A stretch of DNA of 64,000 bases. Origin: Endocalyx cinctus (Eukaryota; Ascomycota; Sordariomycetes; Amphisphaeriales; Apiosporaceae). Position numbers and translations under genes: made by a program. The stretch spans positions 248,001-312,000 of the forward strand of contig BCKC01000006.1 in assembly GCA_001600455.1 (NCBI GenBank), in the 5' to 3' direction. Positions 1-12,900 of this stretch are shown here, one piece after another (position 1 is the first letter of the stretch; each line of letters begins with the position of its first letter). The notes beneath the pieces are model-generated. The model made no database searches, was not told the DNA's origin, and saw nothing but the letters and a program-made list of their open reading frames with translations.

Positions 1-1502
1 TTATTTGCCGCTATTCCCTCCCCCTTCCCAGCAACTGGTTATTTGAACGGAGTTTGGACGGTTGCCCGGTTTTGTTTTTTTGTCGGATCGAATGGATACC
101 TGATCAGATCATGAATGGATAAATGGATGATGGATGATGATGATGCCCCCCGGGGGACGTTTTATTGTTTATATTCGTAAGGCCGCGGGCCGTAGATAGT
201 GTTACTACTTGTCTAGGTATTGAATGAGTATTTATCAAATACCGGAATTTAAATCCTCTTCTGATTAGGATCTGAGATCTTTTCTGATTTGGTTTCTAAA
301 GCAGGTAGGCTAGGCCGTTGGCCATCCTAAGCACCGGGGCTTTTGTCGGGACGTAGCTTGTAGTCCGGTCATCCTACGTGTTTTTGAGTACGTACACGTA
401 AGGTGAAATAACGTATCGTCCAGTACAGGTTTTACGGTGTCTGCGGTAAAGAGAACACAACACCTGATTCAGGGGGGTCTTTCTTCCTCAGCAGTGCAAG
501 ATACTATTTTTTATATTTACTCGCATTAAATAGGCAAGAAAAGGCTTCGATATATTTTCTTCTCATGTTTTTTTTCTTCTTATTTTTCCTGCGGCAGTAA
601 TGAAGGATACATAATACATATTGGCGATGTATCTATATACTACCCAGGAAACAGCGTCTCAGCGCTCTTTTTTCGATCTATCTCATCTTCATTAATGGCG
701 CTGGCGGTAGACCAATCTGGTTTCGTTGACTCGATCTCTGAGAGGTCTACGGAAGAAGAATGTCCATCTATGTGCTATAAATATATATACCAGGCTGCAT
801 ATTTATGTAGTTTCGTCTCTTGAGATCTTGAAGGTATGATAAATCCTGATCGAACATCGTCCCTTGACTCAGTGCCAGAGACCGCAGATGTCTTGTACAA
901 TATGTTTTCTTAAGATAAATTTATGCAAGGGAATTCAAGGCTTGTTTGTAGAGTCGCGTTTGTTCTACTTCCTCTACCCCCTTCATCTAGCCCGGTACTC
1001 GAGAAGTCAAGTTTTGTGTCCCAATATTTTATTGCCTATCTCTGAAGTCTTTTCCTGGGGCACCCCTTATTCTCGTTCACCAAGAGTGTTTTTAGATTTA
1101 CATTACAAAGCCTAGCATATATCCATGGTCTATACATAGTTTATATCGACGAAGATCACTGTACTCTAGTGAAGAGGTGTTTATTACTAACTATTATTTT
1201 ATTTTCCAAGCCGAGGTCTTACAGGTATGTTCATTTCTAGCGGACTTGCTCGTCGACATTCTAGAAGATTACGTATAGGTAGATCAAGAAGATGTAGGTT
1301 TTAAACAAGGTGATAATGATCTCTTCTAATGAAAAAAAAAGGTAAATATATGGCCAATCGGAAAATTCCCACTTACTTTTTTATCGATTTAGGAAAATAC
1401 CGCTCATACTCTTCCTAAAGACATTAACCATCAGCCGCTAGATGCTTCGTAGGGCTGAAAATAAAATAGTTCAATCAAAATCTATGGTGCTTCTCAGGCC
1501 CC

Positions 1503-2174
1503 ATTTCACTGCATTTTTAGACCCTCCAGTCAGTATAATGGCAGACGTCCGTTTATTTCACTGCGTTTTTAGCTACTTTCACGAGTGTAGCAGCGACATC
1601 TTCGCCGAGCAAGGGTTTCGTTCTATTCGTTCTTGATAAAATCCATGGCATACACAATAGTCTGCCATAACTAGGCGTCTAGCGATTACTTACGACCGGC
1701 ACGTAAGTTAGATGGGCAGGAGATGAATAAGAATAAGTAGTCCGTAGATTGGAATGATGGGAGACTTTATAGGGGTAAAGGTGAAACAACCGACAAACCA
1801 CGAAAGGTATATGTGAATAATAGTATGGCTAGTAATTGGAATCTGGTGTATATAATATATAAGATGATAGAGGTCAGGAATATGATCTTAATAGGGTTAT
1901 ACCTTATCCATTTGAATATTTACTATAAGTCACCTTGGCTATACTTTTCGTCTCTCTAGGCTAATGATAATATACTAGCAGGATGGTGTAGCTTGGAGAA
2001 GTTCTCTCTTGGATAGTATTCTCTAATTAGAACGCTAGGTAGAAACACTCAAAAGGTCTTTTTTATAAGGGTCTCCTACCGTATATTCCCGATCTACTAT
2101 CGGAGAGCCAAGCCAAGAACCTTCGGGGCTTCGGCCCCGCGTGATTCCCGTATCGGTTCACTGCATTTTTAGTA
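1503..2174 (+). repeat. Three dispersed copies of a short motif (core TTCACTGCATTTTTAG)
   Basis: Copies lie at 1503-1520, 1555-1572 (one base different, GCG for GCA) and 2157-2174. The first two are 52 bp apart. Flanking sequence is not conserved between copies, so this is either a short regulatory-like word or remnants of a decayed repeat. I did not find it elsewhere in the window. Confidence 0.45.
2124..2139. other. Perfect GC hairpin with UUCG tetraloop
   Basis: Six-base arms CGGGGC and GCCCCG enclose TTCG, giving the C(UUCG)G geometry known as an exceptionally stable RNA tetraloop. It sits in AT-rich noncoding DNA, 18 bp before the third copy of the dispersed motif. No transcript is evident from sequence, so its role is unknown. 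Confidence 0.5.
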
Positions 2175-2640
2175 CACTCTGGGAGTATGTAGTGCGATGA
2201 TGTAAGTAAATAGTTTGCGGAAACTAAACAGCAACCTACGGCAATACCATATCCTATATCATATTACTCCGGGTATTGTTATAAGAGAGAAATGGTATTC
2301 TTAGAATTTCATATACGTAGTATTTGATATATATTTATTTTCCCTAGCTTCAGTCACCATCCTGAGTTGCACCGTCGAGGGAAGAGTTTAAAAATAGGGG
2401 TTCAAAATATACCCCACACCACCTCCAACCTACACTAAATCCCGTCCCCTGCCCCTCATTACCTAATCCCCAACTAACGAGTACTGACTGTGACGCAAGC
2501 TTTGCTACTTTTATTTCCTTTCCCTTAGTCGACTCTATAAACATCTAAACCTCGGAAGCAGATTAATAAAGACGAAAAGTAATAAAATAAAATCAACCAC
2601 CCACCCATCCAAGAAAATAATAATAATAAACAAATCAAGA

Positions 2641-3551
2641 ATGGCAACATCCACCACCTCAGCCCCGAGTCCCACCTCGAGCGCCACCCTCCTAACCCCT
2701 CAAACCACCATCACCAGCGCCAGCAGCACGACCTTTCCATCCACCACGACGTCCACCGCCGTCGGCGCGACCCCCTTACCCAAGAGCTCAACGACTCAAA
2801 AAAATAATAATTTCGAATTCCCCCGAGAATACCACTTCCCCCCTTTCTTCACGCGCCAGCAGAACCAAACGACCTACCACAGCCAGCTCGAGAAGTGGTC
2901 CTCCCTCGTGCTCGCGTACTGCGCCCACCACCGCATCTACAAGCTCTCCGTCTCCTCGTCATCCTCTTCATCTGCGGCGACCGAGGAGCTCTTTCACAAC
3001 CGCCGCATCGGTCGGCGGTTGTCGCCCAAAGTTATCCGGGAGCTGCTGGAGTACATGAAGAGGGAAGGGAGGGTGGATTTCGTGAATCCGAATACCGGCG
3101 GCGGAGGCGCCGCCGGGATGATTATGAGCGGTATTAGCGGCGTCGGTGGTGGAGATGGCGGCGGTGGTGGTGGCGGCGGTGGGAATACGGAAAAGATCGC
3201 CGACGTCGTTTGGGTGTATTGGAAAACGCCCGAGGAGTGGGCTGCTCTCGTCGAGGCCTGGGTCGAGGATACGGCTCAGAAGGGGGCCGTGCTTACGCTT
3301 TACGAGATTACGGAGGGCGAGGATACGAGGGGTGCGGGTAAGTTAATTCTTTTTTCTACACTTTCACGAAAATAGATTGTTCAGAGGAAGAAAGGACGTA
3401 TACACTAACTGACTTACCACGCCCTACGCGGAAACTAGAATTCTACGGTCTCGATTCCGATATACTACAAAAAGCTCTACAGGTCCTAGTGAAACGCGGC
3501 AAGGCACAGATCTTCGGACAAGAAGATCAGCTAGGTGTCAAATTCTTCTGA
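2641..3551 (+). CDS. VPS25: Vacuolar protein-sorting protein Vps25 (ESCRT-II subunit)
   Basis: Two exons, 2641-3337 and 3439-3551, joined across a 101-bp intron (GTAAGT...CTAG); splicing gives about 269 residues. Vps25 is the small winged-helix subunit of ESCRT-II, which recruits ESCRT-III when ubiquitinated cargo is sorted into multivesicular bodies at endosomes. Family signatures are the N-terminal block FEFPREYHFPPFFTRQ followed by QLEKWSSLVLAYC, and the C-terminal block encoded by exon 2 (EFYGLD...GKAQIFGQEDQLGVKFF). The protein is longer than the roughly 180-200 residues usual for the family because of a Ser/Thr/Pro-rich N-terminal extension of about 55 residues and a Gly-rich insert at about residues 155-180. 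The start is the first ATG in frame; a shorter start is possible but would lose only the extension. It converges on RTT107. Confidence 0.93.
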
Positions 3552-3865
3552 AACAACGAAATATTCGACAGCAAGACGAGATGGGAACAGTGTTCTTAAC
3601 TTCGTTATAGACTACTACTGCAATCTTTACAGAAATGCAAATGGGGGGTATACTATACAGCAGAAGGAGGTGTGAAAAAAAAGAAAACAGACATGACCCC
3701 TCCAATTGCCAAAGTCGAAAAGAGCCAGAGGAAAGAAGAAAAAACAATACCCGAACACCGCATTCATGACGTGAAGTATGACGAGGAGAGCAAAACCCCA
3801 GGATATGTACCGCATTAAGAGAGACTCGAACAAGGAGAGACGAAAAAAAAAAGGGTGGGGGAACC
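3552..3865. other. Convergent intergenic region
   Basis: This 314-bp spacer between the stops of VPS25 (+) and RTT107 (-) must hold both 3' UTRs. I see purine-rich tracts but no gene. Confidence 0.6.
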
Positions 3866-6645
3866 TTAGCCGAAGAAATTCGTCACGAGGTACTTCTCGT
3901 CGAAGCTCACTTCTTGCTTCATCACGACGTCCAGCAACCAATCCGACGCGACGATACGGGGCTCCATGTTACCCTTCCTCGCCATTTCCTCGAACTTCTT
4001 CCACAGCTTCTTCTCCTCCGGTGTAGCGGTGCTGAGCAAGTACACCGGCTCCGGGCCACCTTCGTCTTCTTCCGGGTTGGTCGGCTTGATGGTCGTGCCG
4101 CTTCTAGCGGCGTATACCATAAAGAGCGCGCCGTTGGCCTCGGCGATGGCCTGGTAACTTTCCGTGCCGTTCTTAATCCCTTGCGTGCAGTAGACCGGAA
4201 TGTTCCATAGCAGCTTGCCCTTGTTTTGACGCGCTCGCCGAACCGAGTTATCCAGTTTCAACCCCCACTTCTTCTCGTTCTCTTTGTCCTTGAGGATGAA
4301 GTCTTCCGGATCTGGTACTTGCTTGGTATCGAGACACTGCTCGATCCAAGTCGAGGACAAGATGGTGGCGCCTTTGGACAGATTGCGGAGGAATTTAACA
4401 GTCCGTACCATCTGCGGAGCAATGAGATAGTCGCATGGCTGGCCATCTTGGACAACTGCGATACCCAAGTCTCGTAGTTTTTTCTGTAGCAAATTGTTAG
4501 AAAATCCCGTGAAAAATAAATAAACAAAGACAAAAAAACGTATGTGTCCTACTTACCCGATCAGCATCCTCTTTGTGTTTATCATTGACCCATCGCTTAA
4601 AACCTGTAAGAACCACGCGCACATCGACATCCGGTAAACTCGGTTTCGCCTTCTTCGCCGGACGCTTGTCTTTTACGTCATGTCCGTCATCCGTCTCCGT
4701 CGCCGGGCTCGAGGTCTTGCGGCGACTCAAGTTCTCCCGTTCTATCAGATCGGCAGCTCTCTTGCCTCCCCACGGACCGTGATTGTCCTTAATACACCTC
4801 TTCTTTTCCTTCTCGTATAAAGCGATATCGGGCGCGAGGTCCATCAGCCGGTTGAGGGCTTTGTCCTTCGCGCTTCGGCTGGTGGAGGATACGGTAGAGG
4901 GCGTTTCGTTCTCCTTGCCGGACCGCACGTGGCGTCCCCGCGCAGGTGTGGCCAGCTGGTTCGTCGTACGACGTCTCGGTGGCGCGGGCGTTTTCTCCGC
5001 AATTTCAGACTCCTCGTCCCTCATCACGTCGAATTCTTTCTGAGCCTGTCGTCCTGCCCCCGCACTTGCCGCTGGAGCGTCTGTAAACGACTCCATCATT
5101 TCCGGTACCTTTCGTTTCCGTTTCGACGATGTTGAAAGTTTCGCTGGGCCTCCGGGATAATACAGAGCTTGAAGTTGTGACTCGTCTAAGAAGGTCTGAC
5201 CGATAATTTCGCCCAAGTTGGTTCGAGGAGGGAAGTGAGTGTACTTCGGCGCCATGCTCTGGAGCTCACACTTGGCATAGCTTTCCTCTATCCAGAGGTG
5301 GTTGGCCATTTGAATATTCCAATCTCTCGCGGCGTCACATTTCTCGCTATTATCTCGAGCCGTGATTAGGTGAGTGTTATCGGCCTTCATCGTCTTGGTA
5401 TAGGTAGCACCAGCTGCGGTGATCAGGTTTTCAAGATAAATACGCGCTTCTCCTCCGTAATTCGATACGGTGATCCTCAGATCCTGGAAACCGGGTATGC
5501 CATGACGAGGAACGGGGTAGTGGAGAAGTCGTCGCAAGGGAGAAGTCCAAGCATTGTTCGTAATAAGATGGTACAACCAAGAGAGATTTCCGACTGTTTT
5601 ACCAAGATGGGATGCCTGGATATACTGAGGACCTTCGCGATACTGGCAGATAAACCAATCGCAATCCTCGGCCGAATCGGTTAACTCACCGCCACCACTG
5701 GTGATAAGATCAAGAAGAATATCTCTCAGTCGAGTCCTAATCGATAGGTCTTCCGACAGCATAATTTTTTTATCTTTGAATACGGTGAGGGCCGGTCGGG
5801 CTCCTTGGGTGGGCTTTGGTACATAATCTGGGGTTGCGGATGTAGCACCCTGCAAATGTGCGCTGGATGGTGCCTCGATGAAGTCTTCGGGATTAGCGTG
5901 GAGGATTTCGGGGTCAGGTAGCAGGTATGGTCCTTCATCGATCCTCTTTCCAAGCTTAAAACAGTCGTCGAACCTGGTAACGATATCAGCCTACTATTCA
6001 CGGTGGAGAGACGCATCTACCAAACACGGAATCATTCTTACCAATGAGGGAGAACAATCTTGCACTTATGATGTTTTTCTACGGCCGCCTTAACTTTGGG
6101 GTGATCCATAGATAAGGCACATATATGAGTGGTCAATTTCGTGATATTGTCCGACTCCATACCTCCCATAGCCATGGTGGCGCCTATAATAGCATCTTTG
6201 TCCATATCGGGTATGTCAGCGCAGGACAAGGCGACGTCGGAGAATATCATTCGCGGGTCAGGAGTAAATGGTCGGATTTGTGCTTGTCGGCCTTTGGCGA
6301 GAGACGCGGATATCCATTTCATTTTAACGACGGGTATCATCATGGACGAAGCTTGGTTAAACTCGGGGAAATCGATCGTGTCCGACACGATATGGGTGAT
6401 TTGAGAGAGTGGAAGGGAACCGTCGCGTTTCGAGTCGATAACTTCGCCGCCATATCGAATGACATTTTGAGATAACTACAATCATAATTAATATGGCACG
6501 TCACAAGAGCGAAATGGATACGATAGGAAAGGTACTATATAGATAATCATACCTCTTTAATAAGATTTTCTGTCAAGACCGGGCCCGGTACGAATGTTAA
6601 TACACATTGGCTGAATACAGCCGGATAGCTTTCGTTTTCTGGCAT
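3866..6645 (-). CDS. RTT107: BRCT-repeat genome-stability scaffold, Rtt107/Brc1 family
   Basis: Four exons on the minus strand: 6645-6553, 6475-6042, 5973-4557 and 4483-3866, with introns of 77, 68 and 73 bp; phases join exactly to give 853 residues. The family (budding yeast Rtt107/Esc4, fission yeast Brc1) binds phosphorylated H2A and other phosphoproteins at stalled forks and helps replication-coupled repair. Visible are an N-terminal BRCT tandem (KIVLPHWFDDC, RIDEGPYLLPDP), a central pair including GNLSWLYHLITNNAW and ADNTHLITA...HLWIEESY, a basic disordered linker rich in Lys/Arg and Ser/Thr (about residues 460-630), and a C-terminal pair with PCDYLIAP, SSTWIEQCLD and ASDWLLDVV. The splice inside LPHW|FDD restores the BRCT Trp motif, which fixes exon 3. 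The start is the only ATG giving the usual SYPAVFSQC N-terminus. Confidence 0.9.
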
Positions 6646-7621
6646 TGTCGACTTTTAAGGGCGAAAGCAAAGAAGCATGACCTCGACGATGGGATCAATT
6701 GAGTTTATATTCTTTGTTGAATACCTTATTTTGGAATGTTAAATCGTTAAAAAGAGGTTGAAGATTTTCTATAAAAACAAGACGACTCAAATAAGTAAAT
6801 ATATAATTAAAGTAGGCATCAACAAACAAGTAGTAAGTGTTGATTTGTTGGACAATGGAAGAGAAAGGAATAGAGTAGGGAAGAAGAGAGAAAAAAAAAT
6901 ACCGGTAAAAACGCGTTCGTTGCCTAGGCGCGCTACCCTGGCCTACACTAAATAGCTTTAGCTGGTTAAATCGATATGCACATTTGCTGACATCAGTAAC
7001 TCTTCCAAAGTGGGTCTCAAAATAGCTCTTGTCTTATTATTTTCCAGGTTCACGCGTCTTCCTTTTTGGAGGGGCTCTTTTCAATTAACGCGAAAGAAGA
7101 TCTAAATCAGGTGATTATTTCCTTATTTATGTAATGGTCCGATATATGCATATTTATTTAAACGACATTATGTTCGTAATATCTTTGATAATGGAATACG
7201 ACATCCTTGGAGTTGCGCAGAAGATATAAGAAATTTACACTTTACAAACAGATATTTCAGTCTCATATAGTCGAGGATTGGTCTTAATAGTACACCCAAT
7301 ATCCTATACCTTGAACTGCCTATCTATTCTCCCTTGGTATCTGTGAGTCACTCATGACATCTCGTCATCTTTTTATACGTGCGCTCTTCCTGTGTAACTC
7401 TTGGAATTATGTGTTGGAGAGCTGTCACTCTTATCATTCATAGCCATTGCTCAATTATGAGTCACAATACAAAAGGAGGGGGTGGTACACGGTATCCTTT
7501 TCTTTTCTTTTCTTCCGAGATCTGGATCAGCCCAATTGAAAGAGAAGATATCAAATATCAGCATAATAATTACTAGGTATCTTTATTCTAGGTAAATCTA
7601 ACATGCAAAAATGTTCGCTAG
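6646..7621. other. Intergenic region (RTT107 promoter and rhamnosidase 3' side)
   Basis: AT-rich DNA with no frame that resembles protein. The part next to 6645 is the RTT107 upstream region; the part next to 7621 is the 3' side of the rhamnosidase gene. No distinct motif is seen. Confidence 0.55.
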
Positions 7622-9921
7622 CTAACTAACTTGAATGCGATGCTCTCCACCTTGAATCGGGAAACTATACAATTGCCGTCCACCTGCATCTTGTACAATG
7701 TTCATATCGCTATGACCAACGGATTTATCATCCACCACTACCTTAGATATAGCTGCTTTGTTTTTAGGAGGCTGTAGAGACACCTCGCCTTCAGTCCCGT
7801 CCGGCGTGCTAAACACTACGACGTAGGTACCGTCATCCGTCAACGTCCAGCTCGACGTAAACTTACCCAGCGTCGTAGTGAACCCTCCCTGCGCGAAGGT
7901 CAAGTCGCCGAACTGCGGCGCGAGCTTCCAAGTGGAGCCCGACCGTCCCGTGACGCTGAGGCCGACGACGAACTCCGTCAGGGCCGTCACCGGGCCCGTC
8001 GACCAGCCGTGCGCGTGCGACGTGTACGAGTACGTCTCCTCGTAGCCAGCGTCGTGGCGGTAGCCGAAGGTGCCGTCGGTCAGGTAACCCTCCACCATCG
8101 TCGACTGCGTCCCGTTCTCGTTGTTCAGGTACCAGCCCCAGCTCGTGCGGATCAGGTCCAGGGCGCGCTGCGTCTGCCCCGCGAGGAGGTGCGCTTGGAT
8201 CTCGAACGAGGATATGAACGGGGATACTTCGCCCGGCAGCTCCGGGGACTCGGGCCCGATGGGCGTCCAGTTCTTGACGAGGTACGAGGAGATGCTCTGC
8301 GCTTTCTCCGTCGTCCCGTTAACCACGCCGAGGAGCACGGCTAATGAATTGCCGTCCTGCGGGTGTAGACTGACGTCAAGATTGTCGTTAAAGGCCCCAA
8401 AAGACTCGTCCCAAAGTTTTGACAACGTGCCTTCTTGAAGAGCTGCTGCCGTTTGAGCCCACTCTACGTCTAGCCCGGTCGTATCATTCATCCATTGTGC
8501 CAACTCGACGCCTGTCGTCAGGGCACGGTAACCAAGCATCTGTGCCGATGCGAGTGTATTAGTAGAATTAAATCGACCCCAATCTTGTGGGTGATCGGTA
8601 ATGTTGATGAGTTGTATGTTATCTTGGTACTCCGACAGGAGGAAATTTAACCCCTTGGTGTATTTGGGCCATAATTGCGCGAGAAAGTCCATGTCACCAG
8701 TATATAGTACATAATTATACGTTCCTATCAAGATCCACCTAAACAGGTATAAGTATGATGAATACAACAAGCGAGGGATTACGTATGGTCTTACGAGTGG
8801 TACGTGTCGCTATTCGAGGCAAACAGGGGCGGTCCCGAAAATGGGAACAATCCCGTCGATTCCTGTGGCAATCATCAGTTTTGTACTCCTCGCTGCAAAT
8901 TCAGATTTGGACTCGAACCTGATTATCATACAATACCAATAATGCGTTCTTCACACTCCTAGTAAAAAAAGACGGTAAGTCGCAGTCGCCATAGGGAAAT
9001 TTCTCAAACACAAGTTATTACGACTTACTCAAGATCACCCGTGCTGTAAAACGAAGCCGGTACCGCCACGCCCATATCACCGGGCCAAACGGTCCGATCT
9101 CTCTTCGCACCATCCGTGTTGATCGTGTACCCAGGACCAATAACGCCCGTATTATTCCACGCCGTCTCCGGCGCCGGCCAAACCCTGCCCGTCCTGGGAT
9201 CCAACGCGTCCACCTGCAGCGTATACGCGCCGCTGTACCAGATCTTATTCAGCAAGTCGTCGCTGCTGTGAAAATACCCCTGATACGCCCTGAGGTTCGA
9301 CCACGTCGGCTGGAAGGACAGCTCGAGCTCGACGTTCGAAACCGCGACCGAGACGCCGTCGCCGAGCGCGAAGAGCGTCATGTACCGGAACCCGCCCCGC
9401 AGGTACGCCAGCGGCATCTCGTACCGGTAGGAACCCGTGCCGGAGAAGTTGGCGTACACGGCGCCGTCCGGCCGCGAGTAGATCCCGTTGCTCGAGTCAG
9501 AAACGCGACCGATCCAGTTCTTCGCTTCGGTAAAGGCTAACCCGACGGCGCCCTCGCCGCGGGCGGCCGAGACCTCGAAGTCGAAGGAGACGACGCCGCC
9601 GACCTCGAGCCCGAAGTCCAAAACCGCGTCCGAATTTCCGTTTCCGTCACCGCTTGCGCTCGAGAGCGCGACTGATTCCGGGAACGTGCTTATCCGCTCG
9701 TTGCCGTCGCCGTTGCCGTCTAACCAAAACGCCGTAGACGGGGAGACGGTCCGGGACGAGGGCGAGAACATGTTGGCTTCCCACTCTTCGCCCGGAAACG
9801 CGGCCGTGGTCGGGTGGTCGCACGGCGTGTCCCGCCAGCACGTCTGCCCCTGAGCTTTAGCGCCGCCGCCGCCGAAGAGGGAGGCGCCGAGGAGTAGGAG
9901 GGAGCGGAGGAGAGGCGCCAT
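7622..9921 (-). CDS. Secreted alpha-L-rhamnosidase-like six-hairpin glycosidase (GH78 type)
   Basis: Four exons, 9921-9029, 8958-8919, 8862-8795 and 8738-7622 (introns 70, 56 and 56 bp), give 705 residues with every phase consistent. A signal peptide is clear (MAPLLRSLLLL...AKAQ, cleavage near residue 24), so the enzyme should act outside the cell on rhamnose-containing plant polysaccharides or glycosides. The N-terminal part is a beta-sandwich region (FEVSAARGEGAVGLAF). The middle has the family-like LNKIWYSGAYTLQ, WPGDMGVAVPASFYSTGDLE and PFSGPPLFASNSDTYHSW blocks, then TYNYVLYTGDMDFLAQLWP and a C-terminal jelly-roll. The WPGDMG...DLE segment resembles the acidic catalytic region of GH78, but I cannot assign the general acid. 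An in-frame upstream ATG at 10152 exists; 9921 is preferred because it begins a signal peptide. The 56-bp first-listed minor intron uses a less usual GTTCGA donor. Confidence 0.82.
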
Positions 9922-12900
9922 GGGGAACGTGGAGGAATCCAAATCGAAAAGATTTGGATATGGTTGTGGTGGGTAATGATATTGAAATTGCTGCTGGGGT
10001 GGTTGGAGAGCAAGCAGCGAGGAAGAAAAAGAAGAAGGAGAAGAAGAAGAAAAAGGGGGTTGGCTAGTATGGGGATAGACATAATTATAATCGTAGGTCT
10101 GAGCTTGGGACCGGCCCTTGCTCCTAAACGGTATCCAATAGTCCCGGAACATAATTGTTTTCTTTCGTCAAGCTTGTTTCTATGCAACCTGCATATGCTG
10201 TGATGCACGCGTTCTATGCGGGAAGCTTTGCCGTTGTCCGTGGACCGGCCGAGAACCAGCAGCCGTCTCCCACGTAAGTCTAAGTTAGGGTAATTAAGTA
10301 AAACACTATTATTATTTTTAAGCTGATATCGTTACTCGGTGTATCTTAAACCTGATTGCTTTAAATATAATAATCAACGGTGTCTCTGAGTACCAAAAAA
10401 ATTCTAAGTATAATAGACGTATACAAAGCACGGGGTACAAAGTACTAAGCTTGGAAGTGCTTTAGCATACCTGCAGTGACATTGAAAATCCCAACTATCC
10501 CTGGTACAGTAGACTATTATTAACGATACAGTATTGATTAGGATGTTCAGGGTTGACTTGACTTCTCCAATATTTCCCCCCTCGAAAAAGAAAGCAGTCA
10601 GTCAGTCACACTTAGCCCTTGATAGACTAACCTAACCTAGCGAATCTACTTAGACATCTTAGAAAATGTTGTTCTACAGATAATACCAAACTCAAAGACA
10701 AAAAAAGGAAACAAAATAAAGAGAAAAGACACATATAACACGGTCTGATCGTAGACATATAAATCGGGGTGTATTCCCACCGAGAGACATACGTGCATGA
10801 TTTATTGTCTGTGGTGTACCTGGTTTATGCGGGGTTTGGATTTGGAGTTCACATCACGCGCCCCGAAAAAGTCAAGAGTTGGCCCACACTTTCCCCGGAT
10901 CGCCTACTGTGTATGTACACTAATTATTAAGAAAATGGCCGTGGATTCGTTTTCCCCCCGTCGAGCGAGGACGAGAACACTGTTGGGAGGAACAATATAT
11001 TTCTAGCTGGATGGTGTCCAGGTATTAAGAGGTAACTCTTGACCTAAGAGCCACACCTCACGTAGTAAATATATGATGAAAACGACCCGACGGTTAGAAT
11101 GCGGAACAAAACATATTTATGAGAATTTCCTGAAAAAAAAAAAGAACGGTGATAACCCATACTCCTAGACAGAGCCGGCACGCTTTTCGGGGCCGGAGCC
11201 ACTGGACTAGTATCCCCGAGTATGAGCTCCTGACATATTATTTACCAAGGTTATAAACATATTTTTCCACATCAGTGATTACAATAAGAATTATCACGTT
11301 AAAATTTATTTATAAAGGCGGTGCTTATATAAATTATTATTTTATGGTATATATGGATTTGTTAGGAGTATAACCTAATCCGGTTTAAAGCAGCGTGGCT
11401 CAGATATCCATGAAGCACCTAACTTTTGATATAAGATTTGTTTAATATCAATTGGGAAGGTGTTTTGAAAATAAGCGAGTAGTAGTGTCCGTATTCAACA
11501 AGAAACAACCCGTCTTGGAAGCAAACGGCAGATGAAAGCTATGTCGTCATTGTTTACCTACGGGCTAGGTAGGGTGAAAATGATGCTCGAAAAATGGTCT
11601 TGTCCTGTTGTTTGATACTTTCGAATGGCCGGGTGTTTTACACTACGAGTATTTGAAAGTGACAGGCTATGAATTACCGTATTTCTAAATCTGTTTTGCC
11701 CGCTTTCTCAGTACTACAGTAGACTATGTAAATACAAAGTAGCTTTCTTTCAGCGAGGGGCTAGTCTGTCCTACGTGAACAAAGGCCCTCATGCTCCCTG
11801 TCAGCCTGTTTACTATTAAGGATAAAGATCTACACCATACTCAATACCGTCTGGTTTGTCGAAAACTACTTAAGTAATTACTAGATAGATATGTTTACTC
11901 TACATTATAATAAAGCCCTAGTAAGTCCGCGCGGCGCACTTGACACGGTACTTCAATTAGCCATCTATTGACGACCCCCGAGACGAACATGGACGTGTGT
12001 GTCCATGTCCATGTCACGGTTGTACCGAAGATCGTCATATGACGTAGCGTAGCGTAGCTGAGCAAGTCGCTCTATTTGCTTCCTTTTTATCTTCCCCCTC
12101 ACTCTTGGCACTTATCTTACCAAAAAAAAAAAACGTTGCACTTTTGGAAGATTCGGAGAGATGCGTGATACATCATCAACAATGCATATGTGCGGCGAAT
12201 GATGATTTCTGAAAAGAAGTTGCTATCTTCGTCGGACGATCCTTCGCGCGCCGCCAGTCTCTTGGCCCAAAGTGCTTGCATGTATGTATATATAGGGTTG
12301 GACCGAGAGGATAAAAGGAGGCACGACTTCTTACCTCATTGGTCGCCTTTCCTGTTGCAGCAATTCAAGCGCTTACGAAGTGCGCAGTGTCTCTTGTGCT
12401 GGTTTGTTGATTGGTTGGGATAAGCTTGTTTTTTTAATGAATTCTACCACTTAAAAGACGAGAGGATCGAGTCCTAATACTCATCCCAATAGGGCTTCTT
12501 AGTAACTGCATTTCAACTCTCAAGACGACAAGGTCAGATTGGACGAAAAAAAAAACGCCATCAGGGTAATGGGGGGACAAAAAAGAAAGGAAACGTGGAT
12601 CAACGTCGAACAAAAAACCCAAGGGACTGGATCAAGATATATATATATTTATCATCGCAGCCAATATGCTGATCATTTAGACTAACACAACAGAAAACCC
12701 ACAAAACCCCTATTAATAAGGTATATTGAGAGTTTGTGAATTTGACCCGCGTAGCCACATGCGCTGGTACGACAAACAGGATCGACCATTTCAACCGGGT
12801 CGGCGGGCTCAGCAGACAGTTGCTGCTTGATTATCGTTATGCATTAAAGCTTTGTCGTAAGAAATGTATATGTGAGAGCTTAGATTCGTCGCTTCAACTT

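Larger units (their letters stand above)
1..2640. other. Gene-free intergenic region
   Basis: No reading frame here shows recognisable protein sequence or a convincing exon structure; the open frames are short and compositionally like noncoding DNA. The stretch is AT-rich. It holds an ATGGAT/GATGAT-rich run near 112-146, three copies of a 16-18 bp motif (1503, 1555, 2157) and a perfect UUCG-loop hairpin at 2124-2139, each listed separately. The last 100 bases before 2641 are A/C-rich and are probably the VPS25 leader. Confidence 0.6.

Noticed and set aside
864..1115. 83-codon frame near the left end
   Set aside because: No recognisable motif, no splice signals, and composition like surrounding AT-rich DNA.
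8900..8922. tRNA T-loop-like string GGTTCGAGTCC on the minus strand
   Set aside because: Flanking bases do not pair into a T-stem and there are no acceptor, D or anticodon arms; it spans an exon-intron boundary of the rhamnosidase gene.
9922..10152. Upstream in-frame start for the rhamnosidase
   Set aside because: It would place a Ser/Pro/Gln-rich stretch of 77 residues in front of a clear signal peptide, which would then be internal.
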